A stretch of 64,000 nucleotides of DNA from Pseudomonas sp. Fl4BN1 (GCF_009908285.1 NZ_JAAARM010000003.1:62001-126000); one strand, 5' to 3'. Positions 1 to 7,133 are shown, numbered from the stretch's first letter. A program made the numbers and translations. The notes: generated from the sequence alone by a model not told the origin.

Positions 1-54
1 AAGCATTGGCACCGCTTTGAGGTGATCGCCCAACGGCCGGCGCCCCACGCCTGA
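1..54 (+). CDS. 3' end of a gene cut by the left edge (tentative)
   Basis: Frame 1 is open from the first base and ends at TGA 52-54, giving 17 residues that end in QRPAPHA. Composition and codon use are compatible with the tail of a Pseudomonas gene whose body lies off the window. The stretch is too short to name or to prove coding. Confidence 0.3.
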   Translation, partial: KHWHRFEVIAQRPAPHA

Positions 55-83
55 ACCGACAGTGCGTGGAGCGCTAGGTCGGT
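55..83. terminator. weak inverted repeat between convergent genes
   Basis: ACCGAC (55-60) can pair with GTCGGT (78-83) between the presumed rightward gene ending at 54 and the leftward gene ending at 91. There is no clear T-tract, so termination is only a guess from position. Confidence 0.2.
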
Positions 84-90
84 ATGCGCT

Positions 91-558
91 TCAGGCTGAA
101 GGTGTGTGGCCATCGACTCGGTTGCGTGGCCGGGACTCAGCCGCCACGACGTAGTAAAGGATGTAGCCCGAATACACCAAAGCCCCGGCTGCCACTTCAT
201 GCTCAAAGCACTGCTTGAGTTCATCCTCATCGGTAAAACCGTACTGCGCGAGCCGGTTCTTGGCAAAGCCGGCGAGCCTGGACAGGGTGACGCCGTCGAT
301 CTCTCCCTGCTCGCCAAAGTCGAAGCTCACCGTTGCCGTTGGCAGGTGAACGGCGCAGCCATAGCCGTGCTTGAAGTAACGAATGCCGCCAGTCAGCTGC
401 CCTTGCTCTGGAATATCGAGCCCCGCCCAGTCGCTGTTGCTGGCAGGAAGGGGGATGGCGCATTGCTGCATCAACTCGACGGCGCAGCGGACGCTGGCCT
501 GGTAGTCGCATACAAGCTGGGCGAGGCGTGGGTTCATGGGGATGGGCGTCGTGGTCAA
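91..558 (-). CDS. DUF6896-like hypothetical protein
   Basis: A 155-residue soluble protein with no signal peptide or membrane segment. The centre (YFKHGYGCAVHL, then SFDFGEQGEIDG) and the end (VYSGYILYYV) fit the pattern I remember for DUF6896, a family often found among small genes near polymorphic toxins. An immunity-like role is inference only. The first codon is TTG at 558, overlapping the upstream stop (TTGA); an in-frame ATG at 537 is the alternative start. Neither has a strong Shine-Dalgarno sequence, so translation is probably coupled to the gene ending at 555. Confidence 0.6.
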   Translation of the reverse strand: MTTTPIPMNPRLAQLVCDYQASVRCAVELMQQCAIPLPASNSDWAGLDIPEQGQLTGGIRYFKHGYGCAVHLPTATVSFDFGEQGEIDGVTLSRLAGFAKNRLAQYGFTDEDELKQCFEHEVAAGALVYSGYILYYVVAAESRPRNRVDGHTPSA

Positions 559-992
559 AGGGGCGGGGAGCCTGTTTGCTGTAACACGTTCAAGGACTCA
601 CTCTCCTCAACTTGCTCCAGGCGCCCGCGGCCATGGTAGTTCAGAAAGTCCCGCATCGGTGCGGTCAGGGTTTCCTGCGATGCAATGCGCCAGAACCGGG
701 TATCCCCCAGCAGCGGTTGAACGCGCTTGATCAGTTCCTGCACCGCGTTGTGGTGCCCGGTGTGCAGCCAATGCCTGAACAGTTGCTCGTTGTCCTGCCG
801 GGGTAGCTGCGCGGCCTGGAGCAGTACCAGCGTGTACCGGAAGTTAAGGGGCCATAGGCGCTTGAGGAAATCGATTCGCTCGGGAGTGGGCAGGCTTAGC
901 AGCCATTTGCGCGCCTGTTTGTCTGCCTCGGCAGTGCCGGTTCTATTGGCCAGTTGTTCGGGGGTGAAGTGAGTGTCATCCATGATTTTCAA
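555..992 (-). CDS. hypothetical protein, helical, about 145 aa
   Basis: Not recognised. The protein is 145 residues, rich in Leu, Arg and Gln, with no signal peptide or membrane segment. It looks mainly helical (RKWLLSLPTPERIDFLKRLW, then LLQAAQLPRQDNEQLFRHWL). The third residue could be an alternative start, MDDTHF at 983. Its stop overlaps the start of the DUF6896-like gene, so the two form a leftward pair. The pairing suggests a joint role, but nothing in the sequence says which. Confidence 0.6.
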   Translation of the reverse strand: MKIMDDTHFTPEQLANRTGTAEADKQARKWLLSLPTPERIDFLKRLWPLNFRYTLVLLQAAQLPRQDNEQLFRHWLHTGHHNAVQELIKRVQPLLGDTRFWRIASQETLTAPMRDFLNYHGRGRLEQVEESESLNVLQQTGSPPL

Positions 993-1052
993 TCGTCAGC
1001 GAAGCCAGGAAGGGACTGTAGTGTGTTCGATGTGATGCGCGAACAAGTTGCT

Positions 1053-1337
1053 CTATTTTTTTACATCATCCTGAAGGTAGACCTGGGAGCCTGTGGGAAT
1101 GTGTTCCTTGTTGATCATGGCGGGTAGAGAGAAGGGGATATGGTTCAGGGTACGTGTGCTCCTGACTGACACAAAATATTCAATATGTGTGTGAATATGC
1201 TCGCCTTGTGGTGTGCAGATAAGCAAAGGCGCTCCGCTTTTTAGTTCGTGCGCAAAATCATGTGGAACACCGGGAACGAGCACGCAACCTTGACCCGTTA
1301 TGCTGAAGACGTCTTCAACTGCAAAAAGAAATTGCAT
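1053..1337 (-). CDS. small protein resembling EF-Tu domain 2
   Basis: 94 residues beginning MQFLFAVEDVFSITGQGCVL, which closely resembles the start of domain 2 of EF-Tu (VEDVFSITGRGTV). It is followed by a beta-rich segment ending in IPTGSQVYL. A free-standing 94-residue barrel cannot be an elongation factor. Such single-domain EF-Tu-like proteins occur as small orphan genes in proteobacteria, and their role is unknown to me. It lies 60 bases from the neighbouring leftward gene at 992. The local sequence is less GC-rich than the genome backbone, which fits an accessory origin. Confidence 0.6.
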   Translation of the reverse strand: MQFLFAVEDVFSITGQGCVLVPGVPHDFAHELKSGAPLLICTPQGEHIHTHIEYFVSVRSTRTLNHIPFSLPAMINKEHIPTGSQVYLQDDVKK

Positions 1338-1455
1338 CAGGTGCGCCTTGATTGATCAGTTTTTCAATGTGGCCTGACTCTATCTTTTAGTGGAGGCGCT
1401 TCCAACTATTTGATGCGTTACTCAGGTTTGAAGTATCTGGATTTGGAGCTTGAAA

Positions 1456-1893
1456 ATGGGGTTCTCCACCACTGTCTGGGAATGGTACGGGCAGGATGAG
1501 TACAAGCGGGTGCTGGCGGTGGGAGAGGCCATCGATGCCCTTGGGTTCCTGGCACTGGATGCGGGGGCTCAGCAGGCCAGCATTCCTGATTGCGCCGCCT
1601 GTGAGGCCTGGTCCATGGCGATGTTGCCGTTGCAGGCGCTGCTGGCAACGTGTGCGAGTGCCTTGCCGGGTGAAGTCCGGGCTGGGGTACAAAACCTCTG
1701 GGACCTATGTAATGGCTTGTCCGAGGCGGCCTTTCATTGTGGCGACCGGGAGATCTTCGGGCATGGGCAGTGGCAGTCGCTGCGGGAGGCTGCCAGGCAG
1801 TTGTTGGGGTTGATGGAGGAGCAGCAGTTGCGACCCTTTCTGGAGGAGCTGATGGTGGATTGTCGACGAGCGCTCTATGGATTGAAGTCTTGA
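1456..1893 (+). CDS. hypothetical protein, about 145 aa
   Basis: Not recognised. A helical soluble protein with two Cys-containing stretches (IPDCAACEAW near residue 45 and LWDLCNGL near 85) and a C-terminus FLEELMVDCRRALYG. ATG at 1456 lies 6 bases inside a possible TTG start at 1450; neither has a strong ribosome-binding site. It precedes the DUF1963-like gene on the same strand by 65 bases. Its position among immunity-like genes suggests an accessory function. Confidence 0.55.
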   Translation: MGFSTTVWEWYGQDEYKRVLAVGEAIDALGFLALDAGAQQASIPDCAACEAWSMAMLPLQALLATCASALPGEVRAGVQNLWDLCNGLSEAAFHCGDREIFGHGQWQSLREAARQLLGLMEEQQLRPFLEELMVDCRRALYGLKS

Positions 1894-1958
1894 CGCACGT
1901 AGTTGCCAGAGACGCTCAACGACTGCGGCACAACCTGTGACTGAGTGGAAAGAGACGG

Positions 1959-2555
1959 ATGTTCAACGAGCTGATTTTTACCTGTGAAGCACCTGCAAAA
2001 GAGGACGCCTATGCCGGTGGTGGGGCCTGTCTGCCCGACGATCTGGCTTGGCCCTGTGCACCGGACGGCGCGCCGCTGACACACTTACTGGCCTTTCCTG
2101 GGCACTGGTTTTCAGCGGCCTTGATCGACAGGGACTATTGGGTCTCGGTGTTTGTGCCTTACCTGCCGGGCGAGGTCGGCCACTATCGAAAGCTGCGGGC
2201 CATTAGCGGTAGTTCGCAAGCGGTTGTCGTTGGCTATGTTCGAGCCAGTAGCGAGCGGAATGAGGCTGCCCAGCAGATTTCAGATCGCGGTGCGGTGCGG
2301 CTGGGGCTGAACTGCGACGCGGACGATGATGAGAACCTGGCCTCCAAGCTGGATGGCGTGGACGCTTGGTTGCAGTCGCCTGTTGCATCTGCGTCAGGAC
2401 GCAGGCGGGTCGCTATTTATGGGGGCGACCTGGATCTGGCGCTTGCGCGTCACAAGGGCATACTTTCGGACGGCATGGGTTATCTGTTTCTGGATGAGGA
2501 CTTTTCACAGAGAACCGGCGCGGGGATTGGCCGGTTCTTTTTGCAGTTGGGGTAG
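1959..2555 (+). CDS. DUF1963/YwqG-like protein, probably cut short by an in-frame TAG
   Basis: 198 residues. The N-terminus (GACLPDDLAWPCAPDGAPLTHL, residues 22-43) resembles the start of YwqG/DUF1963 proteins, in which a W-P-x-x-x-x-G-x-P-L motif recurs. The family is usually nearer 250 residues. The reading frame continues in the same phase beyond the TAG at 2553-2555 for 40 protein-like codons to TAA 2676-2678. The gene is therefore either nonsense-mutated or ends slightly early. Family assignment is tentative; function of the family is not established. Confidence 0.55.
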   Translation: MFNELIFTCEAPAKEDAYAGGGACLPDDLAWPCAPDGAPLTHLLAFPGHWFSAALIDRDYWVSVFVPYLPGEVGHYRKLRAISGSSQAVVVGYVRASSERNEAAQQISDRGAVRLGLNCDADDDENLASKLDGVDAWLQSPVASASGRRRVAIYGGDLDLALARHKGILSDGMGYLFLDEDFSQRTGAGIGRFFLQLG

Positions 2556-2678
2556 TGCGATACCGCACTATCGAAAGCGGCGGCAAGGCTAGAGACATTT
2601 GCTCAAGAGGCGTTCGGCTTGGGTACGGAACCCAAGGTTGATGATCCAGCTGGTGCTGAGCAGTTGTACCGACGCTAA
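2556..2678 (+). other. in-frame continuation of the DUF1963-like gene after a TAG codon
   Basis: After the TAG at 2553-2555 the same frame reads 40 sense codons and ends at TAA 2676-2678. The translation includes KAAARLETFAQEAFG and a charged tail ending EQLYRR, which looks like a normal amphipathic protein C-terminus rather than random intergenic sequence. One substitution (TAG to TGG) would restore a 239-residue protein. Confidence 0.5.
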
Positions 2679-2744
2679 TGCGCTGCAATTAGATAGCCAG
2701 CGTCTTTGATCAAGCGGATGGTCAGAAAGGCAGGATGGACATGC

Positions 2745-3383
2745 CTATCCCTTGGCCGGAGCTTTACCCAAGGGGCTGCGGCGCTTGGAAGCTACCAGTT
2801 TGGATTCACCAGCGTCGGCACCTTTCTCTGGGAGCACGTTCCAGGAGATATTGCGAACGCGGTACTGAGCTGGCGTTTTTTTGGCCTTGGGCCAAACGGT
2901 TTCGAGAGTTGCTGCCTTTTCTGAGGCTGGCGACACGAAAGCACTGGGCTCCATCGAAAACCGCTCCGCCAGCGCGTATGCCATCTTGTGACTGATGGGC
3001 CGACTCCCACTGAGCACCTTGGACACTGCTGTTTTATCGCCAATTTCAGGGAAGTCAGAGCCTGTGAGCCCGAGCGTCTCCATCAGATCCCTGATCAACT
3101 GGACAGGGGTGTAGGTCGCCTCAAAAGCAGCGTTCGATTCGCGAAACTGCTCGGAGTGGCGCTGGTAGGCCAGAATTTCATCCTCGAGTTCGGCAAGAAT
3201 TTTTTCTTCGACCTTGCTCAGTTCGCGCCCGTCAGTGAGCTCATCAAGCAGGTCGGTCGCACGCTCATAGTCGGCAGGGGTCTTGATGCCGTGCACAAAC
3301 TCACCGCGCAAGCGCTCCAGTACCGCGTGCAGCTCGCCTAGCGTTGCGATCACGGTTTGAAGTTGGTTCCGGGCTGTGCTCAT
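2745..3383 (-). CDS. higA: HigA-type antitoxin with a long basic C-terminal tail
   Basis: 212 residues from the ATG at 3383, which overlaps the toxin stop (ATGA), giving the toxin-first order typical of higBA. Residues about 1-105 are helical and acidic. Residues about 105-155 form a Cro/C1-type helix-turn-helix (LMETLGLTGSDFPEIGDKTA, then VSKVLSGSRPISHKMAYALA). HigA antitoxins of this group usually end soon after this domain. This one runs about 55 residues further with a Lys/Arg-rich tail ending RRSPLGKAPAKG. It should bind HigB and repress the shared promoter. The tail is the odd feature and could be a fused or read-through segment. Confidence 0.8.
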   Translation of the reverse strand: MSTARNQLQTVIATLGELHAVLERLRGEFVHGIKTPADYERATDLLDELTDGRELSKVEEKILAELEDEILAYQRHSEQFRESNAAFEATYTPVQLIRDLMETLGLTGSDFPEIGDKTAVSKVLSGSRPISHKMAYALAERFSMEPSAFVSPASEKAATLETVWPKAKKTPAQYRVRNISWNVLPEKGADAGESKLVASKRRSPLGKAPAKG

Positions 3384-3712
3384 CGTTTTACCCCTTTGTT
3401 TCGTGCATACCAGGCGTTGGCAAGGTCGTAGTCGGCATGGGTGTAGATGTGTTTGACGTAGAACTTCTGCCGGGCGTAGTTGACTCCGCCGATCACCCTG
3501 AGATTGTTGCCGCCTACGTCGATCACGACCCAATTCGCTGCGGCTCTGGGTTTGAACAAGTCGATCCCTTGCGCACCGAAAAGCTTTTGCAGGTCCGCGA
3601 ATCCATTCGGGCGTGCCATCCTCAAAATCCGCAGGCAACGATCAAGCCCGGCCTTGTCGTTCGGGTACAAAATCGCAGCGTCGGCAAAACGTGATGGCGT
3701 GAGAATGTCCAT
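3380..3712 (-). CDS. higB: HigB-family mRNA interferase toxin
   Basis: 110 residues from the ATG at 3712, chosen because AGGGA lies 7-8 bases upstream; an upstream in-frame start at 3727 is less likely. The protein has the HigB signature, a beta-sheet core VVIDVGGNNLRVIGGVNY followed by FYVKHIYTHADYDLANAW with the conserved HADYD segment. HigB toxins are RelE-fold ribosome-dependent mRNA endonucleases. The downstream antitoxin overlaps by four bases, so the pair is an intact, translationally coupled toxin-antitoxin operon. Confidence 0.85.
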   Translation of the reverse strand: MDILTPSRFADAAILYPNDKAGLDRCLRILRMARPNGFADLQKLFGAQGIDLFKPRAAANWVVIDVGGNNLRVIGGVNYARQKFYVKHIYTHADYDLANAWYARNKGVKR

Positions 3713-3817
3713 AGGCTTCCCTGTCATTGAGCCAATGCTACTCTGGTTGTGTTTTTTGACAACTACGGTTTGTCGGCAGCCTGGGATTTAATGGTTCCAC
3801 CTTGCGGGGGCTATTCC

Positions 3818-3913
3818 CCAGCAGGTTACGACTGTCGCGCAGAGGGATTTCTGCGACCTTGGCGATGTGCTGCTGGTTGGTGTTGTCAGCATTTTCCGGT
3901 GCGCGAGAGGCGC
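3818..3913 (-). pseudogene. remnant of a small Pseudomonas gene (copy 1)
   Basis: The minus strand encodes RAPENADNTNQQHIAKVAEI followed by PLRDSRNLLG. This aligns with SADDTDLQHIPNAAAI plus LLRDSCDLLG in the better preserved copy at 5887-6149. Only the last third of the gene is left. It is joined almost directly to the end of the upstream leader block (GGTTCGCCAACCCGCG on the minus strand), implying an internal deletion. Confidence 0.5.
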
Positions 3914-3941
3914 TTGAAACGCGGGTTGGCGAACCGAGAGA

Positions 3942-4063
3942 GACTATGGGCGTTGGGTCCCGGAGGGGACAAGTCAGACACGTCTGCAAGTTTTGTAGGA
4001 TTGCGTTATGGGGCTTGGCGGTTTGAGAACTGGTCAGTTTTCTGGGACATATCCGTTGCTGCG
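3942..4063. repeat. dispersed repeat, copy 1 of a 120-base upstream block
   Basis: About 120 bases starting GACTATGGGCGTTGGGTC and ending ACATATCCGTTGCTGCG match 6391-6518 with scattered substitutions and small gaps. Both copies lie upstream, on the minus strand, of a copy of the same decayed small gene. The block probably travelled as the promoter and leader region of that gene. Confidence 0.7.
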
Positions 4064-4161
4064 CTCATGGCGACTTGGAAGTCGTGCATATTGCGAGTTG
4101 GATGGTAGGGAAAGGGGCAGGGGCCGTTCCACTGGGACTGTCATAATTTCCTCTTGGTGCA

Positions 4162-4320
4162 TTAGAAGAACAAGGCGCACTGCGTATCCTGCGCCTGCAA
4201 ACGCAGAATCAGGCCCGAGGTGAATTCAATCACCAGGTGATGATCCGCAGGGAAGTAGTTCGAGAGGTAGAAGGTCTTGGTGGCGGCGCCGGCTTCCACC
4301 ACGCCTATGGCATGCAGTTG
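4162..4320 (-). pseudogene. C-terminal fragment of an unidentified Pseudomonas gene
   Basis: The minus strand reads about 50 codons to TAA 4164-4162, including KTFYLSNYFPADHHLVIEF and LILRLQAQDTQCALFF. Third positions are almost all G or C, like native genes. No start or N-terminus is present. Upstream on this strand the sequence turns abruptly AT-rich at about 4320-4340, where the toxin-tip cassette begins, so the gene appears to have been broken there. Confidence 0.45.
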
Positions 4321-4441
4321 GAAGGTGTATGGAAACAATGAAGTACAAGGCCGCATAAGCCCTGAGGGTTTTGTAAGATACGAGAAAATAGTAGATAGCC
4401 CTGTATTTATTAATGAAGTCCTGGCTAACTCGCCAAAATAG
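4271..4441 (+). pseudogene. orphan C-terminal tip of a polymorphic toxin (candidate)
   Basis: The frame is open from the stop at 4268 to TAG 4439-4441. The AT-rich part from about 4330 encodes GNNEVQGRISPEGFVRYEKI then VDSPVFINEVLANSPK. It ends 9 bases before the start of the AT-rich immunity-like gene at 4451, the arrangement expected for the last residues of a toxin followed by its immunity gene. No delivery domain precedes it. The first ~20 codons overlap the minus-strand fragment and are probably not part of the toxin. Confidence 0.45.
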
Positions 4442-4450
4442 AGGGCAACC

Positions 4451-4873
4451 ATGAAAATAAACAACATCATCATCCCCGGAGTATCCATTGGGGGAGTATC
4501 GATTGGCGAGCAGATAGAGAACATAGCCAAAACAATATTAAAGAGCGAATACCTTCTTGAAAAAACACCGAATGCATTAATCATAAATAATGGATTAATA
4601 ACCGCATACCATGACAGCGAAGGTATAATTTCGGCAGTATCATGCAATGAAAAATTCCAAGGGAAGTACATGGATAAATTATGGCCTGGAATCACCGTTT
4701 CAGAGGTGCTAGCCAACTCAAAAACACAAATGGCGTGGTCAGGTTTTGTTCAAGTAGACCAGCTTCGCGGAGTTGGGCTATCTCTTCCTGAAGAGCTTGA
4801 CGACTTTGAAAGTCTCAGCGACATCCTTGATCCTGAATATGTATTTAATGAATTATGGGTATATGGATTTTGA
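4451..4873 (+). CDS. putative immunity protein, low GC
   Basis: 140 residues, starting at an ATG preceded by GAGGG. The codon use is strikingly AT-rich (aaa, ata, aat, tta) compared with the surrounding genome, a sign of transfer. The N-terminus has repeated PGVSIGGVSIGEQI. The middle contains YHDSEGIISAVSCNEKFQGK and LWPGITVSEV, and the C-terminus is acidic (LPEELDDFESLSDILD). No signal peptide is seen, so it should be cytoplasmic. Size, acidity, composition and position directly after a toxin-tip-like frame suggest an immunity protein. The family is not one I can name with certainty. Confidence 0.6.
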   Translation: MKINNIIIPGVSIGGVSIGEQIENIAKTILKSEYLLEKTPNALIINNGLITAYHDSEGIISAVSCNEKFQGKYMDKLWPGITVSEVLANSKTQMAWSGFVQVDQLRGVGLSLPEELDDFESLSDILDPEYVFNELWVYGF

Positions 4874-5043
4874 CTTCCATCCCAGCTGCTAACCCTCCCG
4901 GATTGTCAAGCTCTACTGAGATAAATCAATATCTAACCTTGGCGTCCTTTGATTGATACATGAATCGCCCCAGTTTAGTAGATGCCATGAGTGACTCCTT
5001 TTGGCCGTATTTACATATACCTTCCAACAGCAAAGGACGCTTA

Positions 5044-5649
5044 ATGAGAACCCCGCTACTCGCCCTGACCCTCGCAACTCTATTGAGCGCATGCGCCATC
5101 CCCTACCAAACCCCGGAAGCCCGCGCCAGTATTGAGCGCGATCTGAAGCTCAGCGCAGACGAAATCGTCACTATCACCGAAACCAACTGGTGCTTGTTTC
5201 CCTATGGTGATTTGCAAGTGTGCAGACCCAAACAAGGCCTGGGTGTGCTGACCAAGAGCAAGCTAGTGCTGGCCTTCTATAAGGGCGGCATCTACCAGCA
5301 GGCTGAAGTAATCAACGCCAGCGATGTGCAGTGTGCCCACCTGCAAAGTGGCAGAACCGCAGCTGATACCTTCTACCTATTCAGTGAACGTTGGGCCGCC
5401 ATGCTGGCGCCAATTACCGTGGGAGGTGCCTTGGCCCTCGACAAGAAAGCCCAGTTCCTGAGCGTGCTAGTGCCGCCAAACACTGAGAGTTTCACAGCTG
5501 CGCAAGGAAATTTCATTCAGGTCACCGATCGTAAAAATTACTCGGCTGTGGCGGTACCAGGTACCAAAATTTATGTAGGAACCAGCGAGAGTATTCATCA
5601 GATTTTTAATCCGTGTACGCAGGGAAAAAATCGCTCAGCCGCATCCTAA
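5044..5649 (+). CDS. lipoprotein of unknown function
   Basis: 201 residues from ATG 5044, chosen because it gives a clean lipoprotein signal (MRTPLLALTLATLLSACAIP, lipobox LSAC, lipidated Cys 19) and AAGGA lies 8-11 bases upstream; the frame itself opens earlier at 4960. The mature part has three more Cys (WCLFPYGDLQVC, VQCAH) and a late one (NPCTQ), so disulfides are plausible. No domain is recognised. It should sit in the outer membrane facing the periplasm. It stands alone between accessory elements. Confidence 0.7.
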   Translation: MRTPLLALTLATLLSACAIPYQTPEARASIERDLKLSADEIVTITETNWCLFPYGDLQVCRPKQGLGVLTKSKLVLAFYKGGIYQQAEVINASDVQCAHLQSGRTAADTFYLFSERWAAMLAPITVGGALALDKKAQFLSVLVPPNTESFTAAQGNFIQVTDRKNYSAVAVPGTKIYVGTSESIHQIFNPCTQGKNRSAAS

Positions 5650-5850
5650 GTCCTGACCTGACCTTTCGAATGAAACAGTCCCGGCAGCAATTGAAGCCTA
5701 AGTAGTTCAATGCAGGCCCGATGCGCCGGGTCTGTGGAGAGCCGACAGTTACAGACACAATAAATAAGAAGGGCTGTATTGGGTCGATTGCAGTCAATTT
5801 TAAAAGACCTCTCGCCCCCAAAAAACATATCCCCCGACCCCATAAGAAAT

Positions 5851-5877
5851 GCTCCGCGCCACCAAGCAGCGCGGAGC
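5851..5877 (-). terminator. GC-rich hairpin after the decayed small gene
   Basis: GCTCCGCGC (5851-5859) pairs perfectly with GCGCGGAGC (5869-5877) around a 9-base loop. On the minus strand it directly follows the stop of the pseudogene at 5887 and is followed by ATTTCTTAT. It is probably that gene's original terminator. Confidence 0.6.
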
Positions 5878-5886
5878 GCCCAGGAG

Positions 5887-6149
5887 TCAGGCTTGAAGCC
5901 GCCAGCCCATAACCCCCAACAGGTCGCAACTGTCACGCAACAGAATCGCCGCTGCGTTGGGGATATGTTGCAGATCGGTATCGTCAGCACTCTTCAGCTC
6001 TGCGCGGGAGAGGCTTTCCAGCAGTTGAGTCACGGCCAGTAAACGTGCGGCACCGTTGGCATGCAGCACGTCGAGGGGGCGTTCTTGTCGATAAAGAGGC
6101 TGGGAATCAGGCAGTCGATGTCGGTGATGGGGATGTATTGCTGAGTTAT
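5887..6149 (-). pseudogene. decayed small Pseudomonas gene (copy 2), frameshifted
   Basis: After a CGGAGG box on the minus strand (about 6155-6160) the reading frame begins with ATA at 6149, where ATG would be expected, and reads ITQQYIPITDIDCLIPSLFI DKN. One base is then missing in the CCCCC run near 6090. In the next frame it continues LDVLHANGAARLLAVTQLLE SLS to RDSCDLLGVMGWRLQA and TGA at 5887. Restoring one base gives a protein of about 87 residues, helical in its second half. Function unknown to me; similar small genes with this upstream region are common in fluorescent pseudomonads. Confidence 0.55.
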
Positions 6150-6204
6150 GGAAACCTCCGCTTGTGGGTAAGGGAGCTGTCCTGTCGTCGCCAGTCGAGT
6201 AGGT

Positions 6205-6282
6205 GGCAGCTATACGCGGGTTGGCGAGCCGACTCATCCCACAATAATCGGCAGATCCGAGGATCTCCCGCGTATAGCCGCC
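6205..6282 (-). promoter_or_regulatory. long inverted repeat in the leader of the decayed small gene
   Basis: GGCAGCTATACGCGGG (6205-6220) and CCCGCGTATAGCCGCC (6267-6282) pair at 15 of 16 positions. Inside lies a second hairpin, AGATCC (6253-6258) with GGATCT (6261-6266). The element lies about 55 bases upstream of the gene's start on the minus strand. Copy 1 (near 3920) keeps only one arm. It could be a structured 5' leader or an operator. I know no named family for it. Confidence 0.55.
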
Positions 6283-6390
6283 ATGAAAGATCGCCGTGAA
6301 CATAAGGGTTCAGCGGCAATAGTTGCAAGCGGGACTGCCTGTGGGTGAGTAGCCAAGTCGCCAAACCCGGTCGCCGTTTGGGCGAGTGGG

Positions 6391-6518
6391 GACTATGGGC
6401 GTTGGGTCTTGGGGGGACAAGTCAGACGCGTCTGTAAGTTTTGTAGGATTGCGGAGGGGGACTTGGCGGCCTGAGAGCCGGCCAGTTTTTTTGGGGGGGG
6501 TACATATCCGTTGCTGCG
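6391..6518. repeat. dispersed repeat, copy 2 of a 120-base upstream block
   Basis: Matches 3942-4063, with the same start (GACTATGGGCGTTGGGTC) and the same end (ACATATCCGTTGCTGCG), plus a run of 8 G at 6493-6500 that copy 1 lacks. It lies upstream of the structured leader and of the second decayed gene. Confidence 0.7.
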
Positions 6519-6840
6519 GTAACGACCACTTAGGGTTTCGCCCTTACGGCGAGTCCCTTTTTACAAACGCCTAAAAAGGAACCAAAAACGCTTGCCCCTC
6601 CATGGGCCCCTCGCTAGGGCTCGGGGTTCCCTCACTCCGGCGCCGCTCCGGGGGCACGCCGCCACAGGCCATCCATGGCCTGGGGCGGCTAGCTCGGCAT
6701 CCTTGCCGAGCTGCCCCCTACGCAACGCCTGCGCTCGGCCTGCTGGGAAGGGGCTTGAAGATCAAGATCAAGAGCAAAAGCCAGAGCCAGAGCCGCGGCA
6801 AGCGGCGCGCCCGTCCGGGCGGCGCTTTTTTCTGTCTTGT
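6519..6840. repeat. gene-free GC-rich repeat region
   Basis: No convincing gene. The segment contains short palindromes (GCCATCCATGGC near 6667, GCTCGGCATCCTTGCCGAGC near 6691) and a purine-rich run of GATCAAG/AAGAGC/CCAGAGC units near 6755-6795. From memory, near-identical stretches recur many times in fluorescens-group genomes next to the 6391-6518 block. It may be the distal part of the same repeat unit. Confidence 0.5.
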
Positions 6841-6863
6841 TAAAGCAATCAGTTTCTCCTCCC

Positions 6864-6967
6864 GTAGGAGCCGGCTTGCCGGCGAAGAGGACGGTCTGGT
6901 CGTGCGCGGAATAAACACAGTTCAGCGCTGCCCTGGCGCAGGTCTTCGCCGGCAAGCCGGCTCCTAC
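6864..6967. repeat. REP doublet (REPIN)
   Basis: GTAGGAGCCGGCTTGCCGGC at 6864 and its inverse GCCGGCAAGCCGGCTCCTAC ending at 6967 form an inverted pair with a 64-base spacer. This is the usual Pseudomonas REP arrangement, mobilised in trans by RAYT transposases. No RAYT gene is in the window. Confidence 0.9.
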
Positions 6968-7133
6968 AAGGTTTCTGCAGGTCGTGGTTTGTCCTTCCAT
7001 TGGCCTTTGTGAATGAAGCTTTTATGACAAAAGTTCGGTAGCACATGGCCACGCAAGTCTTGGGTATGTAACGCGCTTGAGGGGGCCGCAAGGCCACTTT
7101 TTTAAGCCGAGGCGGGACGCCGGGAGTGAGGCT

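Noticed and set aside
4142..4345. Plus-strand frame reading ALRILRLQTQNQARGEFNHQ across 4175-4345
   Set aside because: The opposite strand has far better third-position G/C bias and a natural protein end, so the plus frame is probably its shadow up to about 4320.
5887..6303. A 138-residue intact minus-strand protein starting at 6303
   Set aside because: Its first half is the translated leader with the inverted repeat; only the last 64 residues are gene-like, and the true start and first part lie in another frame.
1..7060. A TpsA exoprotein gene upstream of the TpsB gene
   Set aside because: No long plus-strand frame with haemagglutinin-type repeats exists between the window start and 7134.
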